Assembly (NCBI RefSeq): GCF_003584135.1
Contig: NZ_QXFI01000036.1
Location: 362,495-426,494, forward strand
Length of the DNA: 64,000 bases
Reading direction: 5' to 3'
Source of the DNA: Flagellimonas pelagia
GTDB lineage: Bacteria; Bacteroidota; Bacteroidia; Flavobacteriales; Flavobacteriaceae
Positions within the stretch are counted from its first letter, which is position 1, and the number at the start of each line of letters is the position of its first letter. Below, piece after piece: positions 16,084 to 24,884 of this stretch. The notes beneath the pieces were generated by a model. The model ran no database searches. It was given only the letters and a program-made list of their open reading frames with translations, and was not told the DNA's origin. The translations under genes and the position numbers were made by a program.

Positions 16084-18129
16084 ATGAAACTTCGATTACT
16101 GATTTTTGGCCTGATCTTGTTGACAGGCCTTTCTTGTAAAAAAGAAACCGTTTCATCCCTGGCCAACTACCAAGGCGATGAAAGCTATACCGTGATCATC
16201 GGTGAAAACAAGGTGGGGTACCTCAAGACAAATACTACAGGGGACACCATCAACATCGATTACGATTTTAAGAACAATGGCCGTGGGCCGACGATGAAGG
16301 AAACCATCGTGCTAAATCCCGAAGGCTATCCCATCGATTGGAAAATCACCGGGAACACCACCTTTGGCAACGCCGTGGACGAACATTTTTCTTTGGAAGG
16401 CGAAAATGCCTCCTGGACGGATGCCACTGGAACCGGTTCCAAAACCGTTACCTCGCCACAATTGTACGTAAACCAATTTGGCAGCCCCTACTCCGCAGTT
16501 TTGGCCGCGCGCTTGCTTTTGGATGCCCCGGAGAACACCTTGCCCGTGTTGCCCGCCGGAAACCTAAAACTGACCAAAATGGAAGACCTTCTCATCCCCA
16601 AATTTTCTGGGGACGGAGAATTGGCCTTGACCACTTATGCCCTATCCGGCGCCGACCTGAACCCTTCCTATTTTATCCTGGATAGTGACCAACGCTTTTT
16701 TGCGGCCATTACCCCCAGGTTCATCATGATTCGTGAGGGGTATGAAAATGTGGAAAAAGACATGAGGGAACTCGCCGAAAACTACTCCACCCACCGATAT
16801 GAGACCCTTCAAACCGAATACGCCCACAACTACGACAAAAAGGTGCGCATCCAAAATGTGCATGTGTTCGATAGCAAAAATATGACCGTTTCCGACCCTG
16901 TTTCTGTGGTGGTGGATGGCGATAAGATCGCTGCCATTGAAGCGGCCGATGCCTCTGGCGACAACGAAGTGGTGATTGCCGGCAATGGCGGCACTTTGGT
17001 TCCAGGTCTGTACGAAATGCACGCCCACTCCGGCGACAACGGTGCCTTGTTGAATGTATTGGCAGGAGTCACCTCCTTCCGCGATATGGGCAACGACACC
17101 GAAGTACTGGCCAACCTTATCGATAAAATCGAAAAAGGGGTGTTGGCCGGGCCCCGTATTACCCGTTTGGGCTTTATCGAGGGAAAAAGCCCCTTCAACA
17201 GCAACAACGGCATTCTGGTGGAAACCAAGGAGCAGGCCTTGGCCGCAGTGGACACCTATGACAGCCTTGGCTTTTACGGCATCAAACTCTACAACAGCAT
17301 GAACGGGGATTGGGCTCCCGCCATCGTGAAAAAAGCCCATGACAAGGGCCTGTTCGTTACAGGGCACGTCCCTGCGTTTTCCAATGCGAACGCCATGTTG
17401 CGGGCCGGGTATGATGAAATGACCCACATCAACCAGACCATGTTGGGTTGGGTGTTGGAGCCTGAGGAAGATACCCGTACCCTCCTTCGATTGACGGCCA
17501 TGAAACGTTTCCCTGGATTGGACCTCAACAGTCCCAAAGTGCAGGAAACCATGAACCTCTTCGTGAACAACAAAACGGCCATCGATCCCACCTTGGCCAT
17601 CCATGAAAAATTGATGCTTTCCCGTAACGGGGAAGTAGCCCCAGGCTCCGAGGACTATATCGACCATATGCCTCCCAATGCGCAACGGGGATTGAAAGTG
17701 GCCATGGCCCAGATTGCCGATACCGAAGAGGACAAAGCGTATCGCGAAGCCTATCAAAAGATTGTGGAAACCCTCAAAATGATGAAGGACAAGGGCATCT
17801 TTATTGTGGCCGGAACCGATTTGGGCGGCGCCTTTAACCTGCACCGTGAATTGGAACTATACGTGGACCAATTGGGCTTCACCAATGGTGAAATCTTAAA
17901 ACGCGCCACCTACGATATGGCCCAATACCTTGGGCAGGATGACTTGGGAACCTTGGAACCCGGCAAGCTGGCCGACTTTTTCTTGGTGCCCGGCAATCCC
18001 GTGGAGGACATCAAGGCCATCAAGACCATTGAAATGGTAAGCAAGGGCGGTACGTTCTACTACCCCACAGAGGTATATCCTGAATTTGGCATTACCCCTT
18101 TCACCGAAAAACCCGAAGTGAAGGAATAA
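16084..18129 (+). CDS. Exported amidohydrolase lipoprotein
   Basis: 681 residues starting with a lipoprotein signal (M-K-L-R-L-L-I-F-G-L-I-L-L-T-G-L-S-C, cysteine 18). Residues 30-240 form a separate N-terminal domain without catalytic motifs. From about 255 on comes an amidohydrolase of the imidazolonepropionase/prolidase-like group: the metal pair H313-A-H315 in E-M-H-A-H-S-G, a histidine in V-T-G-H-V-P, T-H-I-N-Q, and the metal aspartate in A-G-T-D-L-G-G near 580. Members hydrolyse cyclic or peptide amides such as X-Pro dipeptides. Acting outside the inner membrane, it fits peptide or amide scavenging together with the exported hydrolases around it. A long open frame on the other strand is a shadow. 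Confidence 0.88.
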   Translation: MKLRLLIFGLILLTGLSCKKETVSSLANYQGDESYTVIIGENKVGYLKTNTTGDTINIDYDFKNNGRGPTMKETIVLNPEGYPIDWKITGNTTFGNAVDEHFSLEGENASWTDATGTGSKTVTSPQLYVNQFGSPYSAVLAARLLLDAPENTLPVLPAGNLKLTKMEDLLIPKFSGDGELALTTYALSGADLNPSYFILDSDQRFFAAITPRFIMIREGYENVEKDMRELAENYSTHRYETLQTEYAHNYDKKVRIQNVHVFDSKNMTVSDPVSVVVDGDKIAAIEAADASGDNEVVIAGNGGTLVPGLYEMHAHSGDNGALLNVLAGVTSFRDMGNDTEVLANLIDKIEKGVLAGPRITRLGFIEGKSPFNSNNGILVETKEQALAAVDTYDSLGFYGIKLYNSMNGDWAPAIVKKAHDKGLFVTGHVPAFSNANAMLRAGYDEMTHINQTMLGWVLEPEEDTRTLLRLTAMKRFPGLDLNSPKVQETMNLFVNNKTAIDPTLAIHEKLMLSRNGEVAPGSEDYIDHMPPNAQRGLKVAMAQIADTEEDKAYREAYQKIVETLKMMKDKGIFIVAGTDLGGAFNLHRELELYVDQLGFTNGEILKRATYDMAQYLGQDDLGTLEPGKLADFFLVPGNPVEDIKAIKTIEMVSKGGTFYYPTEVYPEFGITPFTEKPEVKE

Positions 18130-18149
18130 CGTCTTCAAACCAACCCATA

Positions 18150-18182
18150 AAAGCCAGTAGCTGTTGTTGCTGGCTTTTTTTA
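18150..18182 (+). terminator. Terminator after the amidohydrolase gene
   Basis: AAAGCCAG and CTGGCTTT form a stem over a 12-base loop, followed by a run of seven T. Confidence 0.8.
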
Positions 18183-18228
18183 TTCCCTAAATTCATAAAA
18201 ATCATATATTTAGGGAAACCAACCTCGC

Positions 18229-18978
18229 GTGATCCGCTTTTTTCGCAACATTAGGCAACGATTAGTTACTGAAAACAAGTTCACCAAATACCTTGTGTAT
18301 GCCATTGGGGAAATCATCCTGGTGGTCATCGGGATTTTGATCGCCCTCCAGATCAACAACTGGAACGAAAACCGAAAACTGCTACGGGAAGAAAAAGCCA
18401 CCATTGCCAGTCTTAAATTGGAGTTTGAAAAAAACCTGGCCAGTCTGGAATGGGACATGCAGGGCGTTGGGGCCTTTATAGCCGCCGGGGACACCCTCTT
18501 GGCCCATACCGGTCCCGAATACGAATATGGCAGCCTGAAAAACGTGGACAGCCTACTCGACATGACCCCCAGAATGTCCGTTTGGGACCCCAGTCTCTAT
18601 ACCTTGGAAAATATCAAGAATTCTGGCAAGCTTTCCAGTTTGCACAACGAAGAGCTTAAACTCCTGTTGATCGAGTGGGACAGTTTTTACAGCAATTTGT
18701 TGGATTGGGGCGATTTTTATGTGGAACGGGGCAGTAAATATTTCGACTTTTTGGCGGCGAATGCCGTAAACCGAAACCTACCCTCCATGGGTACGAACAC
18801 CAACAACCAAACCAGGTTTGATCGTACCAACGAAACTCTGCTACGCAACCCCGCCTTTGAAAACATCCTGTCTGAACGGGTGACCCACAACGGGTTTATG
18901 TTGCATTTTTATGAAGAGGCAAGAACCAGACTCATCGCAATAATTGAGCAATGTGAGACCTATGAGGATACACCATGA
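18229..18978 (+). CDS. DUF6090-family membrane protein, first of a tandem pair
   Basis: 249 residues from a GTG at 18229. The N-terminal 55 residues show the DUF6090 pattern: a basic start (M-I-R-F-F-R-N-I-R-Q-R-L), T-K-Y-L-x-Y-A-I-G-E-I, one membrane helix (I-I-L-V-V-I-G-I-L-I-A-L) and the motif Q-I-N-N-W-N-E. The remaining 190 residues are a helical soluble domain, probably outside the inner membrane. No function is known for the family; paralogues often sit in tandem. The next copy overlaps its end by four bases (ATGA), which implies translational coupling. Confidence 0.85.
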   Translation: MIRFFRNIRQRLVTENKFTKYLVYAIGEIILVVIGILIALQINNWNENRKLLREEKATIASLKLEFEKNLASLEWDMQGVGAFIAAGDTLLAHTGPEYEYGSLKNVDSLLDMTPRMSVWDPSLYTLENIKNSGKLSSLHNEELKLLLIEWDSFYSNLLDWGDFYVERGSKYFDFLAANAVNRNLPSMGTNTNNQTRFDRTNETLLRNPAFENILSERVTHNGFMLHFYEEARTRLIAIIEQCETYEDTP

Positions 18979-20021
18979 TCAAATTCTTTAGAAAAATTCG
19001 GCAAAATCTGCTGATGGAGAACAAAACCACAAAATACCTGAAATACGCCTTGGGAGAAATTGTACTGGTGGTCATCGGGATCTTGATCGCCCTTCAAATC
19101 AATAATTGGAACGAGGAGCGAAAACGAAAGGAAAACTACCAAGCCACCATAGAACAGATTTACAATGGTCTGGAATTGGAAACCCAACAATTAAACTTTA
19201 ATATGGCGGGATTATACCTGCAACAACGGTATGCGGATAGCCTCTACAACTTTTCGGATTCCCTGCGCATGGAACAAATCCCTGGACTTCTTTTTTATTT
19301 AGAATCCGAACCTCAGGCTTTTACTACGTCCATAGGTTTTCATATTCAAAATATGGTGGTGAACCCAAAGGACAAGAATGAAAACTTGTTGGCAAGAAAC
19401 CTGACCAATTACCTATCCCTGGCTTCTTCAGATGTATCAACCAATGACAAACCCATTTCGGCCATTCTGATCAAAGAAGGGTTTCCTGTCCCATCGGTCA
19501 ACTTTGGGTATTCGCTTTTTATGGGGATGCTCAACGACACGGCCTACTTTAAACAAAAGGATTGGGAAAAGGCCAAATCCCTGCTTCAAACCCCTGAAAT
19601 TCGGTCCGGATTGGTGCAATTGGCCCAACAAAAGGAATTTTTAAAAAATGAATTGGGTCAATTGCTTGAACTCTCCACCAACTCCATGGCCCAAATTCAC
19701 GATCTGTATCCCGAGGTGAGGCTCCTGTATGAAAATATTGGCATCATCGGCCAGGGAACCTCCAACCAAAACTGGGTGGATGATACTTCGCTAACCTTAG
19801 TGGACGAAAAGGAGGCCATTTGGGAAGCCGTTGTTACCTTAAAGGGAGGCGGCATTAAGTTTAGGGAAAACAAGAGCTGGAACGTAAACTGGGGCGGAGC
19901 CACTTTCCCAAAGGGACAACTGGAATGGTTTGGACCGGATATCATCACGGAACCAGGAACGTTTCGGCTGATCGTTAATCTCTCCGAAAAGAACTACGAA
20001 TTTATTCCCGTGGCCCAATGA
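18975..20021 (+). CDS. DUF6090-family membrane protein, second of a tandem pair
   Basis: 348 residues. The first 50 residues are nearly the same as in the preceding gene (R-K-I-R-Q-N-L, E-N-K-x-T-K-Y-L, A-L-G-E-I, L-V-V-I-G-I-L-I-A-L-Q-I-N-N-W-N-E), while the soluble part is longer and does not visibly align. So the pair keeps a constant anchor and varies the exposed part. The exposed domain ends in a beta-rich stretch (F-R-L-I-V-N-L-S-E-K-N-Y-E-F). It overlaps its partner by four bases and is followed after 29 bases by the deacetylase gene. Confidence 0.85.
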   Translation: MIKFFRKIRQNLLMENKTTKYLKYALGEIVLVVIGILIALQINNWNEERKRKENYQATIEQIYNGLELETQQLNFNMAGLYLQQRYADSLYNFSDSLRMEQIPGLLFYLESEPQAFTTSIGFHIQNMVVNPKDKNENLLARNLTNYLSLASSDVSTNDKPISAILIKEGFPVPSVNFGYSLFMGMLNDTAYFKQKDWEKAKSLLQTPEIRSGLVQLAQQKEFLKNELGQLLELSTNSMAQIHDLYPEVRLLYENIGIIGQGTSNQNWVDDTSLTLVDEKEAIWEAVVTLKGGGIKFRENKSWNVNWGGATFPKGQLEWFGPDIITEPGTFRLIVNLSEKNYEFIPVAQ

Positions 20022-20050
20022 TCGCATTCCTAAGTCATCATTCTTGAACT

Positions 20051-20917
20051 ATGAACACAGCACAGCAATTGGGCTATGATCCCCAAGCCAAACTTTTGAT
20101 GATCCATGCCGATGATGCTGGACTGTGCCATACTGAAAACCGGGCCACCATACATGCCTTGGAAAAAGGCATGGTGAACTCCTACAGCATTATGGTGCCC
20201 TGCCCTTGGTTTCATGAAATGGCGCTGTTTGCCAAAGATCACTCGCAATACGATATGGGCCTGCACCTTACCCTTACCTGCGAATGGGAAACCTACCGTT
20301 TTGGTCCCGTGTTGCCCGTTTCGGAAGTACCCGGTTTGGTGGATGAGCACGGACATTTCTTTAGAAAAAGGGAACAATTGCGTGAAAAGGCCACCGCCGA
20401 AGAAGTGGAAAAAGAATTGGTGGCCCAGATTGAAAAAGCCCTCCGGATGGGGCTGCGACCTACCCATTTAGACTCCCACATGTACAGCGTGGGATCCCAC
20501 CCCGATTTTTTTACCGTTTACAAAAAGCTGGGCGAAGCGTATGGCCTCCCCGTGTTGATCAACAAACAGATGATGGAAATGGTGGGACTGGACCCCAAAA
20601 CCTATATGGCCCCCAACGATCTGACGATCGATCACACCTATTTGGGAGCCATTGCCGATTTTGAAAAAGGCCAGTTTACCCAAGGGTACCAACACATCTT
20701 GGAAAACCTGCAACCAGGCCTGAACCTGATCTTGATCCACCCCGCTTTTGATGAGCCCGAAATGCAGGCCATTGCCATAAACCACCCCAACTTTGGGGCT
20801 GAATGGCGGCAGATGGACTTTGATTTTTTTACCAGTGAAAAAACCAAAGCAACCCTCGTAGAGCATAACATCCAGATGGTGACCTGGGGTGATATTAAAA
20901 CCCAAAATTCATTTTAA
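20051..20917 (+). CDS. ChbG/HpnK-family carbohydrate deacetylase
   Basis: 288 residues of the YdjC/ChbG/HpnK fold. The metal-site aspartates are in I-H-A-D-D-A-G-L-C (about residues 18-26), G-L-H-L-T-L-T gives a histidine, and T-H-L-D-S-H-M-Y supplies two more. ChbG removes an acetyl group from chito-oligosaccharide phosphates and HpnK acts on a hopanoid glycoside; flavobacterial copies without a chb operon have no assigned substrate. There is no signal peptide, so it works in the cytoplasm. The next gene, an exported serine hydrolase, begins 42 bases on. Confidence 0.88.
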   Translation: MNTAQQLGYDPQAKLLMIHADDAGLCHTENRATIHALEKGMVNSYSIMVPCPWFHEMALFAKDHSQYDMGLHLTLTCEWETYRFGPVLPVSEVPGLVDEHGHFFRKREQLREKATAEEVEKELVAQIEKALRMGLRPTHLDSHMYSVGSHPDFFTVYKKLGEAYGLPVLINKQMMEMVGLDPKTYMAPNDLTIDHTYLGAIADFEKGQFTQGYQHILENLQPGLNLILIHPAFDEPEMQAIAINHPNFGAEWRQMDFDFFTSEKTKATLVEHNIQMVTWGDIKTQNSF

Positions 20918-20959
20918 AATGAATCTTATCTTTAACATATACCTTCTAACACAAAAGGA

Positions 20960-22552
20960 ATGAAATACTTACTTTATCAACTTGCCACCATTTGTTTGGT
21001 CGCGACCCTTTTTTCGTGCAATCCAAAACAAACCACCGAAACAACGACCGAAAGCCCGACCCACTCCTATTCCGAGTCGTACAAAGCACCAGCTTTTGAG
21101 CCCGATGATCGGATAGAAAAGATCAAACAAATCGCACGAGAGCTACAAAAATCCATCGAGGAGCATGCCAAGGCCAACCATTTACCGGGTGTCGCCTTCG
21201 GTATTGTGGTGGATAACGAATTGGTATTTACCTCTGCCGCCGGATACCTGAATCTCGAGAAGAAGATTCCCGCTTCGCCCTCATCGGCTTTTCGAATAGC
21301 CTCCATGACCAAAAGTTTTACCGCGATGGCCATCATGAAACTCAGGGATGAAGGAAAACTGTCGCTGAACGATCCCGTGAGCAAATACATTCCCGAAATG
21401 TCGAAACTCACCTATCTCACCAAGGATGCACCGACCATAGATATTGAAAACCTCTTGACCATGACGGCCGGATTCCCCGAGGACAATCCCTGGGGCGACC
21501 GCCAATTGGACGAACCCGATCACATGTTGATCGATCTTGTGGACGAAGGAATCTCCTTTTCCAACGTTCCTTCGTACGGGTACGAATACAGCAACACCGG
21601 GTATGCCCTTCTGGGACATATTGTTTCCTTGGTTTCCGGGATGCCCTTTCAGGAGTATATCACGCAGAACATTTTTAAGCCCTTGGGCATGGACCACACC
21701 TATTGGGAATACGAAGGCATTCCCGAAGAACAACTGGCCATAGGATATCGCTGGGAAGACGAACAGTGGAAACTGGAACCCATGCTGCACGACGGCTCTT
21801 TTGGTGCCATGGGGGGGCTCATTACCTCCATAGCCGATTTTAGTAAATATGTAAGTTTTCACCTTTCTGCATGGCCTCCGCGAAATGACGATGGCAACGG
21901 CCCCATTAAACGGAGTTCTTTACGCGAAATGCAGACACCGCAGTTCCCAAGACTGTACGCCGATGCTAAGGACTATAACGGGGACGACTGCCCTGTTCTT
22001 GGCGGGTATGGCTTTGGATTGGGCATTACGGAATACTGCGATGGCCTAAAAAGGGTCTCCCACGGGGGTGCGTTGCCGGGCTTTGGAAGCAACTATGCCT
22101 TTTACCCCGAGTACGGCGTAGGCATTATGGCCTTTTGCAACCTTACCTATACGTCACCCTGGTCGTTAAACGAGCTTAGTAAACTATTGTTCGAGACCGC
22201 CGATCTACAACCACGGAAATTACCCGTCTCCGATGTGCTGCTGGAACGACAGGAACAGATCACCCAACTGATCCAACATTGGGAACCCGCATTGGAGGAG
22301 CAAATTCTGGCCGAGAATTTTTATCTGGACAAATCGAGGGAAAAACGGATGGCAGCGATACAACAGGTTTTGGAAAAAGCCGGCCCCATTAAAAACGTTG
22401 GTGACATGCACCCCATAAACCAACTACGGGGACGTTATACCTTACAGGCCGAAAACGGGGAAGTGAACATCTTCTTTACATTGACTCCCGAGAAATACCC
22501 AAAAGTGCAACGGTTGGATGTCTCCTTTGAGCCCAACAAACCGGATGCATGA
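20960..22552 (+). CDS. Serine hydrolase lipoprotein (beta-lactamase / PBP fold)
   Basis: 530 residues with a lipoprotein signal ending at C20 (A-T-L-F-S-C-N). The class C beta-lactamase-like domain spans about 60-410, with the nucleophile S115 in S-M-T-K (K118), the second motif Y210-S-N and the third as H368-G-G. Family members include D-aminopeptidases, esterases and DD-peptidases; an H-G-G third motif in place of K-T-G is typical of the esterase or aminopeptidase side. The C-terminal 110 residues are an additional domain. The protein should sit in the outer or inner membrane facing the periplasm. It probably shares a transcript with the deacetylase. Confidence 0.9.
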   Translation: MKYLLYQLATICLVATLFSCNPKQTTETTTESPTHSYSESYKAPAFEPDDRIEKIKQIARELQKSIEEHAKANHLPGVAFGIVVDNELVFTSAAGYLNLEKKIPASPSSAFRIASMTKSFTAMAIMKLRDEGKLSLNDPVSKYIPEMSKLTYLTKDAPTIDIENLLTMTAGFPEDNPWGDRQLDEPDHMLIDLVDEGISFSNVPSYGYEYSNTGYALLGHIVSLVSGMPFQEYITQNIFKPLGMDHTYWEYEGIPEEQLAIGYRWEDEQWKLEPMLHDGSFGAMGGLITSIADFSKYVSFHLSAWPPRNDDGNGPIKRSSLREMQTPQFPRLYADAKDYNGDDCPVLGGYGFGLGITEYCDGLKRVSHGGALPGFGSNYAFYPEYGVGIMAFCNLTYTSPWSLNELSKLLFETADLQPRKLPVSDVLLERQEQITQLIQHWEPALEEQILAENFYLDKSREKRMAAIQQVLEKAGPIKNVGDMHPINQLRGRYTLQAENGEVNIFFTLTPEKYPKVQRLDVSFEPNKPDA

Positions 22553-22812
22553 ATGAGGGCGGATTTATATATACTACCATCTATATCAACGCATTACTGT
22601 TGATAAAACGGGAAAACCTTATGCTTTTCCGTAAGGTTCGGCAAGCGTTTTTCTTTTAACTTGAATAATGTGACTAATTTAAAACGAATCATCTGATAAC
22701 TTTTTGCTCCTTTTAAATTATTCTGAAATTCCAAATATTATTAAGGAGTTGCCGGATTTCTCTAGCTGAATCTATACAATTTTCATATTTAACATGAATA
22801 CTATTTTGCTCT
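22553..22812 (+). other. Intergenic stretch without a recognised gene
   Basis: 260 bases. The sequence becomes clearly AT-rich partway through, which marks the left edge of the insert holding the next gene. CCTTA and TAAGG (about 22616-22635) can form a small hairpin after the serine hydrolase gene. The minus strand reads a short protein-like end here but I do not trust it. Confidence 0.5.
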
Positions 22813-24039
22813 ATGAATGCAAATCTTATAAGTCTTAAAAAGAATAATCCTAATCTAACGATTGAAGTTTTCGATAGCGAATACAAAATATTAAATCCAT
22901 GGAATGATAAGTCCGTAGCGTTCTCTTTCAAAAAAAGACAAAAATTAACCGATTTGAAAAACATATACTTTCCGGAACAACTATCTGCTATTTTAGATAA
23001 ACAAAAATCAGAACTTGAATTTGTTTATGGCCCAATAGATCCGAAAAGACCTATCAAATCAAGAGAGTTTGAATTTTTATTCAACGGTACGATATTCAAA
23101 TGCTGGTTTGGTGAAATGTCTTCTAGTCTTGTCTTATTATCCAAAGCATTTAGGCCCAATGAAAGGGAAAGTCTTAGCGATTATCGAAATTTAAGGTTTT
23201 TGCGAGACCTCTTATCAGAGAAACATTATGAAGATTTACGGAAACGGTCATTTTTAGCCAGCTTCTTTATTAATGGGGACTTTGACAATATCAAACACGA
23301 TTACGTTGGGTTGTCAAAATCCCTTAATTTTTACATGTCATATTTTGATCGTAGTACACCAAGGATTCTTATCCATGCTAAGGAAATAGACAATGAGAGA
23401 TATAAGAACCCTTGTCTCAATGAATTATTTGATACCTTTCCAAGAAAAATAAATGCTACGATTATAGATTCAACCCTTCTTGATACTTTCATGGTAGCGC
23501 ATCAAGCAGTAAATGTTAGGCTCAAATTTATATTCTACTATCAAGTACTAGAGTATTCATCTTACTACTATTTAGACAACAAAATTCAAGCTAAGATTCA
23601 AAAAACACTAAATGATCCACAGATATTTGATAAACCAGATTATTTTTCCAAATCACTTATTGAAGATTTAAAAGATCACTTTTCACAAAAGGACGATTCC
23701 ATCAAACTGGAGAAAACAATTACCGAAAACTTATCAATTGAGGATGTTCGGAATGAATTGGAAGTCAATAAAGAATTTTTCTCCCAAGATTTAGAATTTG
23801 AAGGCGGTCTTAAAATTGATCGTATTTTAAATGGTGAAAATGCAATAGAACATTTGAAAGAAGCTGATCTAGTATTAATTAAAAAGAATATTGAACGAAT
23901 TAGAAATGTACTTGTTCACCTTCGAGAATCTCGAGAAAATAAAGTTATTCTTCCTACTCAAAGAAACAACAATAAAATCTTGCCATATCTATACCTTATA
24001 AGAAGAATTGCCGAAAAAGTTGCAATAAATTTTTCCTGA
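22813..24039 (+). CDS. Unknown protein with a C-terminal HEPN-type RNxxxH motif
   Basis: 408 residues, no signal peptide, no membrane segment. The first 190 residues have alternating strands and helices and match no family I know. The second half is mostly helical; near the end R364-N-V-L-V-H369 in a helical context (E-R-I-R-N-V-L-V-H-L-R-E-S) fits the R-x(4-6)-H motif of HEPN ribonucleases found in abortive-infection and toxin proteins. The gene is much AT-richer than its neighbours, stands alone between a hairpin and a decayed gene end, and looks acquired. A defence or toxin role is an inference from motif and setting; the motif alone is short and can occur by chance. Confidence 0.6.
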   Translation: MNANLISLKKNNPNLTIEVFDSEYKILNPWNDKSVAFSFKKRQKLTDLKNIYFPEQLSAILDKQKSELEFVYGPIDPKRPIKSREFEFLFNGTIFKCWFGEMSSSLVLLSKAFRPNERESLSDYRNLRFLRDLLSEKHYEDLRKRSFLASFFINGDFDNIKHDYVGLSKSLNFYMSYFDRSTPRILIHAKEIDNERYKNPCLNELFDTFPRKINATIIDSTLLDTFMVAHQAVNVRLKFIFYYQVLEYSSYYYLDNKIQAKIQKTLNDPQIFDKPDYFSKSLIEDLKDHFSQKDDSIKLEKTITENLSIEDVRNELEVNKEFFSQDLEFEGGLKIDRILNGENAIEHLKEADLVLIKKNIERIRNVLVHLRESRENKVILPTQRNNNKILPYLYLIRRIAEKVAINFS

Positions 24040-24056
24040 TATATATTATCAGGAAA
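24032..24056 (+). terminator. Hairpin overlapping the stop codon of the HEPN-motif gene
   Basis: TTTCCTGATA and TATCAGGAAA form a perfect 10-base stem over the loop TATAT; the left arm contains the TGA stop. There is no T run after it, so it may also protect the mRNA end. Confidence 0.5.
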
Positions 24057-24062
24057 GGGTAT

Positions 24063-24230
24063 TTAAATACCATAATAATAGGAAGCACATGTTATCCCAA
24101 GAAAACTATTTTGGTTTTTTTCAATATATAGTCCTTGGTTTGCTGCACAATCTGGGGATAGTGCTAAATAAAAATACTTCTCGTCCAACATGAGGTCATA
24201 TTCCACTTGTCCTCCGCAATAATCTTTTGG
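24063..24230 (-). pseudogene. Gene remnant, C-terminal 55 codons only
   Basis: The minus strand reads 55 sense codons to TAA at 24063-24065 with strongly protein-like content: Y-C-G-G-Q-V-E-Y-D-L-M-L-D-E-K-Y-F-Y-L-A-L-S, then S-P-D-C-A-A-N-Q-G-L-Y-I-E and an aromatic end (A-S-Y-Y-Y-G-I). A TAG at 24233-24231 closes the frame and no plausible start remains; the only ATG would give 42 residues. The pattern of two cysteines suggests the end of an exported lipoprotein. The front appears to have been removed, perhaps when the AT-rich gene on its other side arrived. Confidence 0.45.
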
Positions 24231-24277
24231 CTATACCCGTTTACCTACCAAACACTTTTTAGAAACCCTAACCTACT

Positions 24278-24721
24278 ATGATGCACAAAAGACTTTTTTT
24301 ATCTGCACTTTTCTTGAACTTGCTATTCGTTTCATGCGAAAGTGAGACCACCGATCCCGAACCGGATGAACCCCTTGTCGAAACAGAGCTATTGGGAACG
24401 TGGAACTACGTGGCCTACGTTGATGACGATGGTGAGGAACCCGCAACAGACTGCGAGCAAAATCAAACTTTGACCTTTGAGGAAGATGGGGTCTTTCGTT
24501 TTACCTATTATGATGACTCTGAAGGCCCATGCGAGAAAACCCAAGATTCACAAGGTACATGGGAATTTGTCTCCGATGCCGTAATCAAGACAGACTACAC
24601 GTATGGCGATTATGTAGACCAAGACAAATTTGAAGTTGGCTTTGAAATCTCCGGGAACACCTTAACCCTTTATTTGGACGAAGGAGAAGGAGAATACCAA
24701 GAACGATACGAAAAACAATAG
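24278..24721 (+). CDS. Lipocalin-like lipoprotein
   Basis: 147 residues. The lipoprotein signal ends in L-F-V-S-C with cysteine 20, followed by an acidic, proline-rich linker. The rest reads as one small beta-barrel: L-L-G-T-W-N-Y-V near the start, T-L-T-F-E-E-D-G-V-F-R-F-T-Y in the middle, Q-G-T-W-E-F and G-N-T-L-T-L-Y at the end. This is the pattern of the lipocalin-like domains found in many Bacteroidota lipoproteins. Two cysteines (C-E-Q-N and P-C-E-K) may form a disulfide. Ligand and role are unknown. Very acidic, as usual for marine exported proteins. Confidence 0.75.
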   Translation: MMHKRLFLSALFLNLLFVSCESETTDPEPDEPLVETELLGTWNYVAYVDDDGEEPATDCEQNQTLTFEEDGVFRFTYYDDSEGPCEKTQDSQGTWEFVSDAVIKTDYTYGDYVDQDKFEVGFEISGNTLTLYLDEGEGEYQERYEKQ

Positions 24722-24736
24722 ACTATTGTCACCCAC

Positions 24737-24763
24737 AAAAAAGCCCTTTTTAGGGCTTTTTTT
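24737..24763. terminator. Terminator after the lipocalin-like gene
   Basis: AAAAAGCCCT and AGGGCTTTTT form a 10-base stem over a short T loop with a T run behind it. Confidence 0.85.
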
Positions 24764-24834
24764 GTTTTCGGGGGTTAGCAACGCCTCTCAGTGGCCTCTT
24801 ACTACCATCACCTTTTCTCCCCCAAACAAAAACT

Positions 24835-24852
24835 CTGTAACTTTAGTTACAG
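24835..24852. promoter_or_regulatory. Palindromic operator before the SoxB-like gene set
   Basis: CTGTAAC-TTTA-GTTACAG is a perfect 7+7 palindrome 33 bases before the first gene. It overlaps TAACTTTA (24838-24845), one base from the -7 consensus, so a bound protein would cover the promoter. The TGTAAC-N4-GTTACA form resembles Crp/Fnr-family sites; the regulator is not in the window. Confidence 0.55.
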
Positions 24853-24884
24853 CAAAATTGCACAGATCGTTTTTAATTTGAAAT

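Noticed and set aside
16642..17844. 400-codon open frame on the minus strand
   Set aside because: Antisense to the amidohydrolase gene; the His/Gly/Val-rich composition is typical of a shadow frame and no domain is visible.
22713..22964. 83-codon minus-strand frame whose end looks protein-like
   Set aside because: Most of it is antisense to the HEPN-motif gene, and the free part of about 30 codons is too short to judge.
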